Assembly: GCA_016124795.1 (NCBI GenBank)
Contig: WGNB01000018.1
Location: 1-64,000, forward strand
Direction of reading: 5' to 3'
Origin: Rhodopseudomonas sp.
Lineage (GTDB): Bacteria > Pseudomonadota > Alphaproteobacteria > Rhizobiales > Xanthobacteraceae
Length of the DNA: 64,000 bases
Positions 11,993 through 19,893 of the stretch are shown piece after piece. Both the position numbers and the translations under genes were made by a program. The notes below the pieces were generated by a model that searched no databases, was not told the DNA's origin, and worked only from the letters and a program-made list of their open reading frames with translations. The number at the start of each line of letters is the position of its first letter. The first letter of the stretch is position 1.

Positions 11993-12066
11993 TGGAGCGG
12001 GTGAAGGGAATCGAACCCTCGTATTCAGCTTGGAAGGCTGCTGCTCTACCATTGAGCTACACCCGC
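11993..12066 (-). tRNA. tRNA-Gly (TCC anticodon)
   Basis: 74 nt with an encoded CCA. The acceptor stem is GCGGGTG/CACCCGC and the anticodon loop is CTTCCAA. In the uninterrupted chromosome it would follow tRNA-Tyr directly; the prophage now separates the two genes by about 48 kb. Confidence 0.96.
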
Positions 12067-12182
12067 GGAAGTCTAAAGCCCCATCATAATATCGGAAATT
12101 TCGTCCGCTACCGCTCTCGCGCCTGCCTGAACCACGGCCGATCTGGGCTCGATCACCAACCCAGGCCCGGTTGAGGCGAAGA

Positions 12183-12199
12183 ATGGTGGGAGAGGTAGG
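12183..12199. repeat. Left prophage attachment core (att)
   Basis: The sequence atggtgggagaggtagg matches the 3' terminus of tRNA-Tyr, including its CCA, and recurs exactly at 60533-60549. The flanking bases differ on both sides. This end lies 116 bp from tRNA-Gly. Confidence 0.93.
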
Positions 12200-12226
12200 G
12201 CCACACTTTTCATTCAAAATCAAGGC

Positions 12227-12291
12227 GTGGGACCAAAAAGGCCCCCAAAAAAAAGCCTTCGAAACCCCTTATATTGGTGAATTGGTCCCAC
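12227..12291. repeat. Candidate integrase arm sites near the left end
   Basis: Two copies of the 9-mer TGGTCCCAC lie in opposite orientation at 12227-12235 (minus) and 12283-12291 (plus). The same 9-mer occurs at 60465-60473, and an 8/9 match at 60484-60492, beside the right core. Short repeats flanking both cores are typical of tyrosine-integrase arm sites. The function is inferred. Confidence 0.6.
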
Positions 12292-12322
12292 ATTTTCTGG
12301 CTACAGGCAAACGCTAGCGACG

Positions 12323-12559
12323 ATGCTCACACGATCCCCTACGGATTTAAGTTCCGGTCCGATTCCCGACGATTACATCATCAAGGATGACGGACGCGCG
12401 ATTGGGCGCGTTCTCTGGAGCCATTCGTCGCCGGCCGACCGTCGCTGGGGCTGGTCCATCTATAGCCGCGAGCCGCAGAAACCAACCGACCGTGGTTACG
12501 CCGCGACCTTGGACGACGCCTTGGCGGCGTTTAAAGCGGCCTGGGAGGCCGGACCATGA
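12323..12559 (+). CDS. Small prophage protein, unknown
   Basis: 78 residues, acidic and aromatic-rich in the middle (GRVLWSHSSPADRRWGWSIY). It is the first gene inside the left end and reads rightward against the late operon. Its stop overlaps the next start (ATGA), suggesting a two-gene accessory operon. No family recognised. Confidence 0.6.
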   Translation: MLTRSPTDLSSGPIPDDYIIKDDGRAIGRVLWSHSSPADRRWGWSIYSREPQKPTDRGYAATLDDALAAFKAAWEAGP

Positions 12560-12774
12560 GTGCGGCAAAAGAGAACGCATTCAGCATCTGCGAGCGCGTG
12601 GCGGAGGCTCAGACCATCCTTAACGACCACTTCGCGGGCGGGCGAGGCGCGCCGGTCGATGTACTGACCAAACTCAATGCCCTTTTCAACGAACAGGGCC
12701 TCCTGCGCGCCATGTGGGAAGTCGGATATTTCCCGCCAGACACACTACCGCCAGCGGTCATTGCCGACCACTAA
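12556..12774 (+). CDS. Small prophage protein, unknown
   Basis: 72 residues, predicted mostly helical, translationally coupled to the gene before it by a four-base overlap. No membrane segment or known motif is visible. It is placed in the accessory zone at the prophage end where lysogenic conversion genes often lie, but nothing specific supports such a role. Confidence 0.6.
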   Translation: MSAAKENAFSICERVAEAQTILNDHFAGGRGAPVDVLTKLNALFNEQGLLRAMWEVGYFPPDTLPPAVIADH

Positions 12775-12839
12775 ATCGGTTTGACCGATCTCAGATATCC
12801 TCGGAAACAGCCGCAGGCCGTGCGCGCGTATCGAATTGA

Positions 12840-13064
12840 CTAGTACGCCCGCTTACGATTGGCGTCCGCCGCGCTTGGCGGCTGCGGTGAAATCGACTCA
12901 CCAGCGACATGCGGACCATCGACGCCGGATGCCTCATGCTCGGCTAAATCGAAAATGTAGGCCAAAGTCGGCAGATTGTTACTTCTGGCGATCTTCGCCA
13001 TCTCGCCGGCCATACTGTGCAGATAGGCTCGAATGTCGGAGTTGGGCTGGAATTTCACCGTCAT
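12840..13064 (-). CDS. Small hypothetical protein
   Basis: 74 residues from the internal ATG at 13064 (MTVKFQPN). The sequence contains SMAGEMAKIARSNNLPTLAYIFDLAEHEA, a helical pattern seen in small alphaproteobacterial phage and chromosomal proteins of unknown role. It reads leftward and is separated from both neighbours. Confidence 0.6.
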   Translation of the reverse strand: MTVKFQPNSDIRAYLHSMAGEMAKIARSNNLPTLAYIFDLAEHEASGVDGPHVAGESISPQPPSAADANRKRAY

Positions 13065-13229
13065 GACGGACACCCCCATACCGGGGTCGAATTAAACCTC
13101 CTTATATCACTGGTTGCAATACGCGAGATTGCAAGCGCCGGCTATTGCCGAAATTTATCGTGATTTCATAGCTTTCGGCGAGAATTCAAGCCGGCTCCCG
13201 GCTCGTGACGGCAACGGAAAGGGCGGCTA

Positions 13230-13256
13230 AAAAATATCGCTTAACGCGATATTTTT
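13230..13256. promoter_or_regulatory. Perfect 11+11 bp palindrome upstream of the toxin-antitoxin operon
   Basis: Arms AAAAATATCGC and GCGATATTTTT are separated by TTAAC. A second small palindrome (TATAGCTATA) and a further GCGATAT half-site follow before the toxin start. Such sites normally bind the XRE antitoxin or toxin-antitoxin complex for autorepression. Binding is inferred. Confidence 0.7.
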
Positions 13257-13294
13257 CCTTGACCATGAATATAGCTATATGCGATATTATCGCC

Positions 13295-13534
13295 ATGGAC
13301 ATCAACTTCACCCCGACCGCCCTGCGCCAGTGGACCCAGCTCGATAAGAAGGTCCGCGCCCAGATTTCGAAGAAAATCCATGCCTTCGCCGCCTCCGGCG
13401 CGGGCAATCTGAAGCGCCTTCAGGGTCGGCCGGAGTCGCGCTTGCGGATGGGCGACTGGCGCGTCATTTTCGTTGTCGAGAACAACACGATGCTGATCGT
13501 AGCCGTCGGAAACCGCCGCGACATTTACGACTGA
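13295..13534 (+). CDS. RelE/ParE-superfamily toxin
   Basis: 79 residues from MDINFTPTALRQW, the usual family start. The central RLQGRPESRLRMGDWRVIF segment matches the RelE-fold pattern with its conserved basic and aromatic residues. It is probably an mRNA-cleaving or gyrase-poisoning toxin. It is followed 12 bp later by an XRE antitoxin, a toxin-first order like HigBA. There is no obvious ribosome binding site, and an upstream ATG at 13265 is possible. Confidence 0.87.
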   Translation: MDINFTPTALRQWTQLDKKVRAQISKKIHAFAASGAGNLKRLQGRPESRLRMGDWRVIFVVENNTMLIVAVGNRRDIYD

Positions 13535-13546
13535 GGAAGCAAAGCC

Positions 13547-13930
13547 ATGACTGTACGATTTGAAAACACCGACAGCGGCGAGGTCGCGATCATGCCGCGC
13601 CAGGAATATGAAGCCCTGCTCGCCAAAGCGGCCGAAGTCGACGAGGATGCCGGCATGGTGCGCCTGGTCGCCCGCGCCCGCGAGGAAATCGCGGCCGGCG
13701 CGCCGCTCATTCCCATGGATGTGGCCGAACGCATCGCCGACGGCGAAAACCGGATCAAGGTACTGCGCAACTGGCGCGACCTGACGCAGATCGACATGGC
13801 GCAAAAGACTGGTTTGAGCCAGAGCTACCTGTCGGAAATCGAAAGAGGCGATCGGACCGGTACTGTCGCCGCGTTGCGCAAAATCGCCGGCGCATTGGGC
13901 GTGCCGCTCGATATGCTGCTGACCGACTGA
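13547..13930 (+). CDS. XRE-family antitoxin
   Basis: 127 residues. The N-terminal part (about 1-60) probably binds the toxin. The C-terminal helix-turn-helix includes LTQIDMAQKTGLSQSYLSEIERGDRTG and a following helix. It neutralises the upstream RelE-like toxin and probably represses the operon at the palindrome near 13243. It ends at a bidirectional terminator. Confidence 0.88.
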   Translation: MTVRFENTDSGEVAIMPRQEYEALLAKAAEVDEDAGMVRLVARAREEIAAGAPLIPMDVAERIADGENRIKVLRNWRDLTQIDMAQKTGLSQSYLSEIERGDRTGTVAALRKIAGALGVPLDMLLTD

Positions 13931-13958
13931 CGAACCGCCGGACTTGTAGACGCCAACG

Positions 13959-13999
13959 CAAAACGCCGCCACGACTGCCCGTGGCGGCGCTTGTTTTTC
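13959..13999. terminator. Bidirectional terminator between TA pair and late operon
   Basis: A 10 bp stem CGCCGCCACG/CGTGGCGGCG (13964-13989) is flanked by an A-run on the left and a T-run on the right. It can stop the rightward toxin-antitoxin transcript and the leftward late operon, whose last gene ends at 14026. Confidence 0.85.
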
Positions 14000-14025
14000 G
14001 AGCAGTCGATAACCGCCCAAGAATC

Positions 14026-14511
14026 CTACACGCCACCGTTCTGCACATAGCAGTAGACGTCGTTATTGACGCTCAAGAAGATCACGATATGCCCTGTCGG
14101 GTTGCCGCGATCCCATTTAATCTTATTCGACGGGACCACGATGCGCGTACCGGCTGGCACATGATGGCGACCGAGAGGTCCATCGTTCCGGTCATCCGTG
14201 ATGATCGCCAACGTCTCGCCGTTCGGCCCGGTCTCGACCTTGTCGGCCCAATAAGCGTCAGCCTCGCCGCAACAGGAAATCGTCGGTTGATCCGGCTGCA
14301 TCAGCGAACGATACCATTGTGCGATGGCTGACGCGTCATCCCATTGGCCGAGATCCCGCGCTCGTGCCTGCCAGCCGCCGACGGCCAATAAGCCCAGCAA
14401 AATCGCGCCCAGAACAACGGCGCCAAGCAAGGCCGCCGAACCGGAGCCGATCGCGATGCCGATGCCCGTCTCGCCGCGCGGCCGGCTGATATCGGGAAAG
14501 CGGCGGCTCAT
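14026..14511 (-). CDS. Membrane-anchored late protein, unknown
   Basis: 161 residues. One strong transmembrane helix (about 20-47, Gly/Ala/Leu-rich) is followed by an extracytoplasmic domain with two adjacent cysteines (ISCCGEADAYWADKV). It is the last gene of the leftward late operon and overlaps the upstream gene by four bases. Similar short proteins of unknown function occur in rhizobial chromosomes and phages. Possibly a lysogenic-conversion gene. Confidence 0.65.
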   Translation of the reverse strand: MSRRFPDISRPRGETGIGIAIGSGSAALLGAVVLGAILLGLLAVGGWQARARDLGQWDDASAIAQWYRSLMQPDQPTISCCGEADAYWADKVETGPNGETLAIITDDRNDGPLGRHHVPAGTRIVVPSNKIKWDRGNPTGHIVIFLSVNNDVYCYVQNGGV

Positions 14512-15116
14512 TGGAAATGTCCCGCCTTCAGGTCGGCGAGCCGCGCCGGCCACGGGATCTTCGCTATCCCGCGCCCGCTGTCGATATGACCGCAGTCGCG
14601 GAACGTACAGCCGTCGCGCAGCCCCCATTTCCGCGCCAAATCGGCGACGCGGTACATCGGCCGCACGGTCTTACCCCAGCCGCGCTGGGCGAAGTCGCAG
14701 GCCTCGGCGCGGTAGTGCAACGAATAACGGACGTGCCCGCCGAGGGCGAAGCAATGCACCCTGCCCTTGAAGCCGCGCGCCACGACATCGGCGATGAAGC
14801 CAACCATCTGCCGCCGCAAGCCGCAGGCGATGACGATAGGGCCGGCCGCTGTGTCGGTGCGGCAATAGCCGCGCGCAACCGCTACGGCCGCCTCCCGCGC
14901 GGCAATCGGGTTTCCGGCACCATCGCGGCGGCGCGAAGCCCGATGGCCCTCCACCGCCCCTGACAGGCCCGGACAGGCCACACGGTAACTCTGATCCTTG
15001 GCGCAATAGATAAGGTCTGCCGCGCCGGCATGTGCGCGCTTCGAATGCGCGTTCGCGGCCGTCCCGGCGAGCGCCAGAGCGCAGGCCAGCACGGCGGCGG
15101 CGTAAAGCCGTCGCAT
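14508..15116 (-). CDS. Exported peptidase M15-like protein
   Basis: 202 residues with a clear signal peptide (about 1-23, ending AANAHS). The C-terminal half has GHVRYSLHYRAEACDF, which resembles the SxHxxGxAxDF zinc motif of D-Ala-D-Ala endopeptidases of family M15. The glycine is replaced, and the second zinc histidine may lie in CGHIDSG. A second lytic enzyme or a modified inactive relative is plausible. It is coupled to the membrane protein gene downstream. Confidence 0.55.
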   Translation of the reverse strand: MRRLYAAAVLACALALAGTAANAHSKRAHAGAADLIYCAKDQSYRVACPGLSGAVEGHRASRRRDGAGNPIAAREAAVAVARGYCRTDTAAGPIVIACGLRRQMVGFIADVVARGFKGRVHCFALGGHVRYSLHYRAEACDFAQRGWGKTVRPMYRVADLARKWGLRDGCTFRDCGHIDSGRGIAKIPWPARLADLKAGHFQ

Positions 15117-15147
15117 AGGCAGTCTCCATGTGGTGAACAGGATCGGA

Positions 15148-15513
15148 CTAGTGGCGAAGCCCGGCTTCCAGCAGCCGGTCGAGCCGCTTATTCAGGCCCT
15201 CAAGGGCATCAACCAGGCGCTGCTCGCTTTTCGCCTGGCTTTCCACCAGACGCTTTTCCAGCTCGATGATCGCATGGTGCGTCACGAATTTCTCAATGGC
15301 ATTTTCGCGATATAGAGAAAAACTGGCGATGAGCGAAGTCACGCGCTGTTCGCATTCCTTGATGTCGTTTTCCGCCGTCGCGGCGACTTGTAATGCATTG
15401 TCGGCGGTTGCCTCGGCCTTAGTGATCCGACCGCCGAGCATCATCCAAAAACCGGCGACGGCGAAGCCAGCCGACACGATGCCGGATGCCGCACCAATAA
15501 CTGCTGGCTCCAT
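15148..15513 (-). CDS. Membrane protein with cytoplasmic or periplasmic coiled coil
   Basis: 121 residues. There is a transmembrane helix at about 5-28, then a long heptad-rich helix (about 33-118) without prolines. Its length and topology are like phage XhlA-type or tail-lysis accessory proteins. It lies in the lysis/accessory block after the tail genes. Confidence 0.65.
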   Translation of the reverse strand: MEPAVIGAASGIVSAGFAVAGFWMMLGGRITKAEATADNALQVAATAENDIKECEQRVTSLIASFSLYRENAIEKFVTHHAIIELEKRLVESQAKSEQRLVDALEGLNKRLDRLLEAGLRH

Positions 15514-15528
15514 CCTCGAAGGCCCCCG

Positions 15529-15741
15529 TTATTGAGTGGCGAGCCGCAACATCGCGGCATCAAGAGATTTAATTCGTCGGTTAATTCGAGCGAGCTTTCG
15601 ACCAGCCTCCCCTGGGGGAATATCCCACGCACCATCATCAGCGCGCGCCATGACGCCGTAATTGCGCGCCGACTGCTCCCAACGATCTCGCGTCTCGGCA
15701 ACGGCCGCCATGATGATTTTTTTGTGGTCCTTAGTCAGCAC
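15529..15741 (-). CDS. Small hypothetical phage protein
   Basis: 70 residues from a GTG preceded by AAGGAGG at good spacing, which fixes this start. Mostly helical and basic (RDRWEQSARNYGV, GRKLARINRRIKSLDA). No family recognised. Confidence 0.65.
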   Translation of the reverse strand: MLTKDHKKIIMAAVAETRDRWEQSARNYGVMARADDGAWDIPPGEAGRKLARINRRIKSLDAAMLRLATQ

Positions 15742-15761
15742 GCGGACCCTCCTTTTCTGCC

Positions 15762-16043
15762 TCAGCAGTTTTCCCATACGCCGTTGCGCAGGTAACCGTG
15801 CCAGTGCGTCTTGCCGTTCGAAATGTCGTGAACGCTTGGCGAGAGCGTCGGTTGCTCCTGGTTGCCGTCCCATTCCCACGACGGCGAGGCGTGAGGCCGG
15901 AACGCGAGCGCGCCGATCCTTTTACAACCGCACGGGCATTGATAGATCATGCCAGCCGGATAACGGTCACCGGATTTGTAAAGCTCATACCCGCCCGCCG
16001 GTCCTTCGTCTGCATCGCGGACAAGTTGCGCTTTGACGCCCAT
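15762..16043 (-). CDS. DUF6527-like small protein with cysteine cluster
   Basis: 93 residues from the ATG at 16043, which has GGAGGG seven bases upstream. CPCGCKRIG together with SWEWDGN and PTLSPSVHD is the pattern of small phage/plasmid proteins grouped as DUF6527. The cysteines may bind zinc. Function unknown. Confidence 0.65.
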   Translation of the reverse strand: MGVKAQLVRDADEGPAGGYELYKSGDRYPAGMIYQCPCGCKRIGALAFRPHASPSWEWDGNQEQPTLSPSVHDISNGKTHWHGYLRNGVWENC

Positions 16044-16069
16044 GTTCCAGCCCTCCCACGGCACCTGGA

Positions 16070-16192
16070 TTAATTAAACGGGTCGTATTGCTGAACGAGT
16101 GCGACAGCGAGACCCGCAAATATGGCGACCGGGATCAGCGCGGCGATCGCGCCGAGTACGTTGACCGCAATCGCCTTGAGAGCTTTGCACAT
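16070..16192 (-). CDS. 40-residue membrane peptide
   Basis: Opens MCKALKAIAVNVLGAIAALI. One hydrophobic helix (about 6-32) leaves a short polar tail QQYDPFN. It sits in the lysis neighbourhood and could be a small holin-type or antiholin peptide, but it may be merely a short ORF. The ATG has weak ribosome-binding support. Confidence 0.45.
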   Translation of the reverse strand: MCKALKAIAVNVLGAIAALIPVAIFAGLAVALVQQYDPFN

Positions 16193-16234
16193 GGTCGGCG
16201 TTCCCTTCATGGACATGTATCGATGGGCTGGGCC

Positions 16235-16396
16235 TTACGGCTTCGGAACGACGAGCACCGTCGACAGAAAGGCGATCAGGCCGGGCGCCAGATAGCCGTT
16301 GAAACCCGTCACGGCGCTGATGACGACAATGACGCCGGCGATGCCATAGCCGCCGAGGCCGACCGCCAGGTCGGTCCGATACCCTCGATCAACCAT
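16235..16396 (-). CDS. Small two-helix membrane protein
   Basis: 53 residues. After MVDRGYRTD it is almost entirely hydrophobic, with two predicted helices (about 10-30 and 33-50). It directly precedes the downstream lysis cassette on the minus strand and may contribute to membrane permeabilisation. No family recognised. Confidence 0.5.
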   Translation of the reverse strand: MVDRGYRTDLAVGLGGYGIAGVIVVISAVTGFNGYLAPGLIAFLSTVLVVPKP

Positions 16397-16398
16397 GA

Positions 16399-16620
16399 TT
16401 ATGTCCCCTTCGGTCGTTGCCAGCCGCAGACCGAAATGCCCTTTTCCTGTGTGGCGCCGATCCATTGCTTGTCCTTGAGCCGCTCGCCCTGGACCGCAAA
16501 GCCGGGATCTTTGAAGATCGCATTTGGCCCCCGGCATAGCGCACCGGTTGTGGCGGGGCCTGCGGTCTGACAGCCGGCCAGCAGGCACAGCGCGCCGAGC
16601 GCAATCATGAGTTTTGTCAC
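16399..16620 (-). CDS. Outer-membrane spanin-like lipoprotein
   Basis: 73 residues from a GTG that overlaps the preceding stop (GTGA). The signal ends in the lipobox LLAGC (Cys16). The gene begins inside the end of the inner-membrane partner gene, the arrangement of Rz/Rz1 spanin pairs that fuse inner and outer membranes during lysis. It is less proline-rich than classical Rz1, so the assignment rests on topology and context. Confidence 0.65.
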   Translation of the reverse strand: MTKLMIALGALCLLAGCQTAGPATTGALCRGPNAIFKDPGFAVQGERLKDKQWIGATQEKGISVCGWQRPKGT

Positions 16621-16895
16621 GGTTCGTCCTCCAATTTGCAGCCTTGGCTGATGACATCCCAATAGGCGCTGCGAGCTGTGCAATCTGCGGCGCGCTGCTC
16701 GACTTTGTTGGCCGCCGACACCGCGCGGTCGTCCTGCTTTTTCACCGCGGCGATCGCGCTGGCATAACCTTTGTTGATGTAATGCTGCCGCACCACGACC
16801 AGGCCACCGGCAACGACGACTGCGATGCCGGCATAGGCCACCAGCCGAAAAATGCTGATGCCGAACAGGTCCGCGATGAATCTGATGATGGCCAT
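16617..16895 (-). CDS. Inner-membrane spanin-like protein (Rz-type)
   Basis: 92 residues from MAIIRF at 16895. An N-terminal transmembrane helix (about 13-33) precedes a periplasmic helical region containing KGYASAIAAVKKQDDRA, with two cysteines near the end. It starts 2 bp after the endolysin stop and overlaps the lipoprotein gene by four bases. Topology and order fit an i-spanin. Confidence 0.65.
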   Translation of the reverse strand: MAIIRFIADLFGISIFRLVAYAGIAVVVAGGLVVVRQHYINKGYASAIAAVKKQDDRAVSAANKVEQRAADCTARSAYWDVISQGCKLEDEP

Positions 16896-16897
16896 GG

Positions 16898-17425
16898 TCA
16901 GTCGTTCCTCATGCACCAGGCGATCTCGCCCCACTTCGGGTCGAACCGCCGGTTTTGCAGTCCTTTGAGCACCTTGCCGTCGGCGCGGACGTATTGACCC
17001 AGCGCGCGGCAGCCCGCCGCTACTTTGCCGGCGTTAAAGGCGCGCGCGACCGGACCGTTGCAAATCCGCGCGGGGCCGAGGTTATAAGCGCCCGACAGCA
17101 GCGCGACCTGTCGATGCGGGGGCATCGCGTAGTAGGACGGCATGCAGGCCGCGAGCGGGTCGATGTATTTCGGCAGAACTTTCTTGAACGCCTCGGCACA
17201 TTGTGCCTCGGTGAACTTCATGCCCGGCCTGATCCATCTGTAGTCGGGGTCGAGGTTGGTGATGCCGTCGCACACGGTATAGACGCCGCGCGGATCGAAG
17301 CTCTGATGCCGCACGGTAGTATCCATGTGACCACCGCTTTCCCAATGCGGTATGAAGACGGCGGCGAGCGCGATCGCGCCTGCGCTCAAACCGCCCGCGA
17401 CCTTCTGTCGATTGCTGATGGCCAT
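16898..17425 (-). CDS. Endolysin, GH24 lysozyme with N-terminal signal-anchor
   Basis: 175 residues. A Gly/Ala-rich weakly hydrophobic N-terminal helix (about 9-28) looks like a signal-arrest-release anchor. The lysozyme domain has the candidate catalytic Glu in HWESGG and the downstream DPRGVYT (D-x5-T) motif. The Glu-Asp spacing (14) is longer than the usual 8. LSGAYNLGP and ICNGPVARAFNAG follow, as in the family. It degrades peptidoglycan during host lysis. Flanked by a holin-like gene and the spanin pair. Confidence 0.88.
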   Translation of the reverse strand: MAISNRQKVAGGLSAGAIALAAVFIPHWESGGHMDTTVRHQSFDPRGVYTVCDGITNLDPDYRWIRPGMKFTEAQCAEAFKKVLPKYIDPLAACMPSYYAMPPHRQVALLSGAYNLGPARICNGPVARAFNAGKVAAGCRALGQYVRADGKVLKGLQNRRFDPKWGEIAWCMRND

Positions 17426-17429
17426 TGAT

Positions 17430-17687
17430 TTAAGCCTTCCTTGGCTGGCGCGGAGAGCTTTCGAATTGACGTTGTGCGACGAAGCGCGACACGAACGACG
17501 CCACAGTCGCGGCGAAGGCCAGCACCAAAAACCAGCCCGGTGACAGCGGCAGCCAGCCCTGCACATAGGGCACGGCGGCCTCGACGCCCTGGAAAAGCGC
17601 GGCCAACGCCAGCAGGCGCACACTCCACGCATGACGCGCGACCAGCCGCCAATCGGCGACCAGCCGCGCCTTGATCAAGTCGATCAT
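17430..17687 (-). CDS. Holin-like membrane protein
   Basis: 85 residues. The N-terminus is cytoplasmic and basic (MIDLIKARLVADWR), followed by two transmembrane helices (about 22-43 and 50-68) and a charged tail. It lies 4 bp before the endolysin start. Proteins of this type from rhizobial phages are annotated DUF7940/holin. It probably permeabilises the membrane to activate lysis. Confidence 0.7.
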   Translation of the reverse strand: MIDLIKARLVADWRLVARHAWSVRLLALAALFQGVEAAVPYVQGWLPLSPGWFLVLAFAATVASFVSRFVAQRQFESSPRQPRKA

Positions 17688-17738
17688 GGCTCGTCCCTTG
17701 ATGCTAGAAACTGCGATAGCGCCCTGCTGGCGCGGTGC

Positions 17739-18269
17739 TTACGGCCAGCCGGCCGTGATATCGGCCGGCGGGTTGCCGGCTAGAATGGCGTCCTTGGTCG
17801 CACGGGCGTGCAAAATGGTTGCCGACACCCAGGGCATCACACGACTGTTGAACAGCGCGAAGGCATCGGCTACCGACAGCGTCATTGTCGAATTATCGGC
17901 CGCGATCAGATCGCAGGGCGGTGCCGGGTTCACATTCATCAAGATCGCGAAGCCGGCCGACGACGCCAGCGCGGTCCATTTTCCGACGCTGTCGGCGTCG
18001 CACTGCCAAGTCTTTCCGGTCGTTGCGTCGGCATAACCGGCGGCCAGACGCTCGATGCAGAACACGGTGACCTGCTCGCAAAGTTCGTCGGCCGACGGCG
18101 TCATGCCGGCCGCCCATTGCGCGCGCACCGCCGTGGCTTCATCCACCGAAAGCAGGATTTCGTAGCCGCTGTCATTGGCGAACAGGCTGTTAACGTCAGC
18201 GCGCGCCGCCGCCTCGTCGGCATCCGACAGCAATTCGAAACCATCCGTCGTCTTACGATATAGCGTCAT
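17739..18269 (-). CDS. DUF4376-type tail fiber-associated protein
   Basis: 176 residues. The pattern of a helical C-terminal part with SVADAFALFNSRVMPWVSATI, and a preceding cysteine-containing region, matches DUF4376-type proteins found after phage tail fiber genes. It overlaps the tail fiber stop by four bases. It is probably a fiber assembly chaperone or a fiber tip component. Confidence 0.65.
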   Translation of the reverse strand: MTLYRKTTDGFELLSDADEAAARADVNSLFANDSGYEILLSVDEATAVRAQWAAGMTPSADELCEQVTVFCIERLAAGYADATTGKTWQCDADSVGKWTALASSAGFAILMNVNPAPPCDLIAADNSTMTLSVADAFALFNSRVMPWVSATILHARATKDAILAGNPPADITAGWP

Positions 18270-19852
18270 GACGTTCTGATCCCGTAAACGCGGATAACGC
18301 CGATGGCGATATTGCTGCTCTGCCCGAAAAACTGGACGCCATTCACCGCGGCCTGATCGGCGTCGTAATATCCGGTCACGCTGGCGCGGATCGGCTTGTT
18401 AGACGAGACAGTGGGGTAAGAACCGCTGCCTTCCAGTGTCTTGGTATTTGTAGTGCCGGACGGCTTTCGCAGCGTCAGTGTGCCGGACCAACCCCGCCCC
18501 GACGCATTCGACATACCGTAAGACGCCGCGTTGACTGACGACAACGCGATGAAGGTCGTTTGCGGATCGGCATAGGCCGGCGCCGAACCGGATGTAATCG
18601 CCGGTGCGACGGACAGGCCAGCGAGATAACCCGTCGCCTTCCAGGTCGATCCGGCATCCTCCGAAAACCGCGCGCAAAGCCGCGTATCATCGGTCGCCAG
18701 GACGACATGCTGCAAATCGAACTCATAGCGATCATATGCCGAGGTCAAATGCGTCGTGTCGGCGAGCGACGCCGAATTGCTGGCCGTCAGTGTCGCGAGC
18801 AGCACACGGCCGGAATTTCCGATACCGGTGATCTGCGAGCCGTCGCCCGCCGGATATTTCCCGCTGCCATCGAACTGCACGACCTTGTTGGCGCCGGTGC
18901 CAACATCCTTCGTCGCCGCCGTGCCGAGGCCAAGCACGACGAAGGCGGCAGCGGCATCGACACAGGCCACGATCGAACGGCCGAAGCTGGTGAAGGTCGC
19001 CAGCGCCTTGGCGCCGAGCCCGGTAAAATAGGATACCTTGTCGGCCGCGCCGGTCAGACCGGCTTCCGCCGATAAATTGGCGACGCTCGCCAGACCGGCC
19101 AACGTCGTTAGAATCGCGCTCGACGGCTGGAACAATCCCGAGCCGTAAAACCTCGAACAGGCGATTGCCGTGGTGTCGAGCGTACCGGCGGGGTCGGCGT
19201 TGCAGAACCAGCCGGTGTCATGCAGCGTGTCGCCGCTTTCGACCAGCACCAGCGAACCGGGAATCTCCGACCAGTCGTTGAAATCCGCCGCCCGGGTCAG
19301 AGGCGCGCCGGCGGCGCTGAAAACATAGATGCCGTTCTGCGCCGTCCCGGTCTGGTTCGGCAAGAGCCAGCGATCGCCGACGACGCCGGCGCGGCCGTCG
19401 CAAGAGGCCGGCGCACTGGCGATATCGATATTGCCGGGCGCGGCCGCAATCACCGGCGCTTTCGGGCGCAGGCCGGCCAGCGCATTGTCGAATTGCTGCT
19501 TGGTCACCGGGTTGAGTGCCGCGGTAGCGTCGCCGCTGAGTACCAGCGGCCCGGTCATGGTGTCGCCGGCCTTGTTCAGTGACGCGAGCAGGCCGCGCAA
19601 CGCCGACACGTTGGCCGCATTGAGCACGTTGTCGCGCGCGAAATCGGACAGAGTCGCAAGCGCCAGCGATGTCGGCGTGTCGAAGTAAGGCAGCTTCCCG
19701 GCCGAAGGTGACAGCAGATCGAACGCGGCCAGCGCCACGCTCAACGCGAGGACATGATCGGCGTCCCAATCCTTGCGCTGCACCTCGTCGGGGTTGTCCG
19801 CCTCTTCCGGCGCGGCCAGAACCTTGGCATGTGTGATCTTTGTCGGCGCCAC
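18266..19852 (-). CDS. Phage tail fiber protein
   Basis: 528 residues from a GTG with GGAG at good spacing. The N-terminal part (APTKITHAKVLAAPEE...DWDADHVLAL) is followed by long low-complexity, beta-rich, Ala/Gly/Thr-rich repeats. The C-terminal domain, ending FFGQSSNIAIGVIRVYGIRTS, resembles receptor-binding domains. It lies after a baseplate/tail module and before lysis genes, so it is probably the host-recognition fiber. It is not a DGR target. Confidence 0.8.
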   Translation of the reverse strand: MAPTKITHAKVLAAPEEADNPDEVQRKDWDADHVLALSVALAAFDLLSPSAGKLPYFDTPTSLALATLSDFARDNVLNAANVSALRGLLASLNKAGDTMTGPLVLSGDATAALNPVTKQQFDNALAGLRPKAPVIAAAPGNIDIASAPASCDGRAGVVGDRWLLPNQTGTAQNGIYVFSAAGAPLTRAADFNDWSEIPGSLVLVESGDTLHDTGWFCNADPAGTLDTTAIACSRFYGSGLFQPSSAILTTLAGLASVANLSAEAGLTGAADKVSYFTGLGAKALATFTSFGRSIVACVDAAAAFVVLGLGTAATKDVGTGANKVVQFDGSGKYPAGDGSQITGIGNSGRVLLATLTASNSASLADTTHLTSAYDRYEFDLQHVVLATDDTRLCARFSEDAGSTWKATGYLAGLSVAPAITSGSAPAYADPQTTFIALSSVNAASYGMSNASGRGWSGTLTLRKPSGTTNTKTLEGSGSYPTVSSNKPIRASVTGYYDADQAAVNGVQFFGQSSNIAIGVIRVYGIRTS

Positions 19853-19893
19853 GATCGTCTCCGCTTATTAGGGCTGCGCGAATGCGCGCGAGG

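Noticed and set aside
11993-12066. tRNA-Gly as the integration site
   Set aside because: The repeated core matches tRNA-Tyr, not tRNA-Gly; tRNA-Gly lies outside the element.
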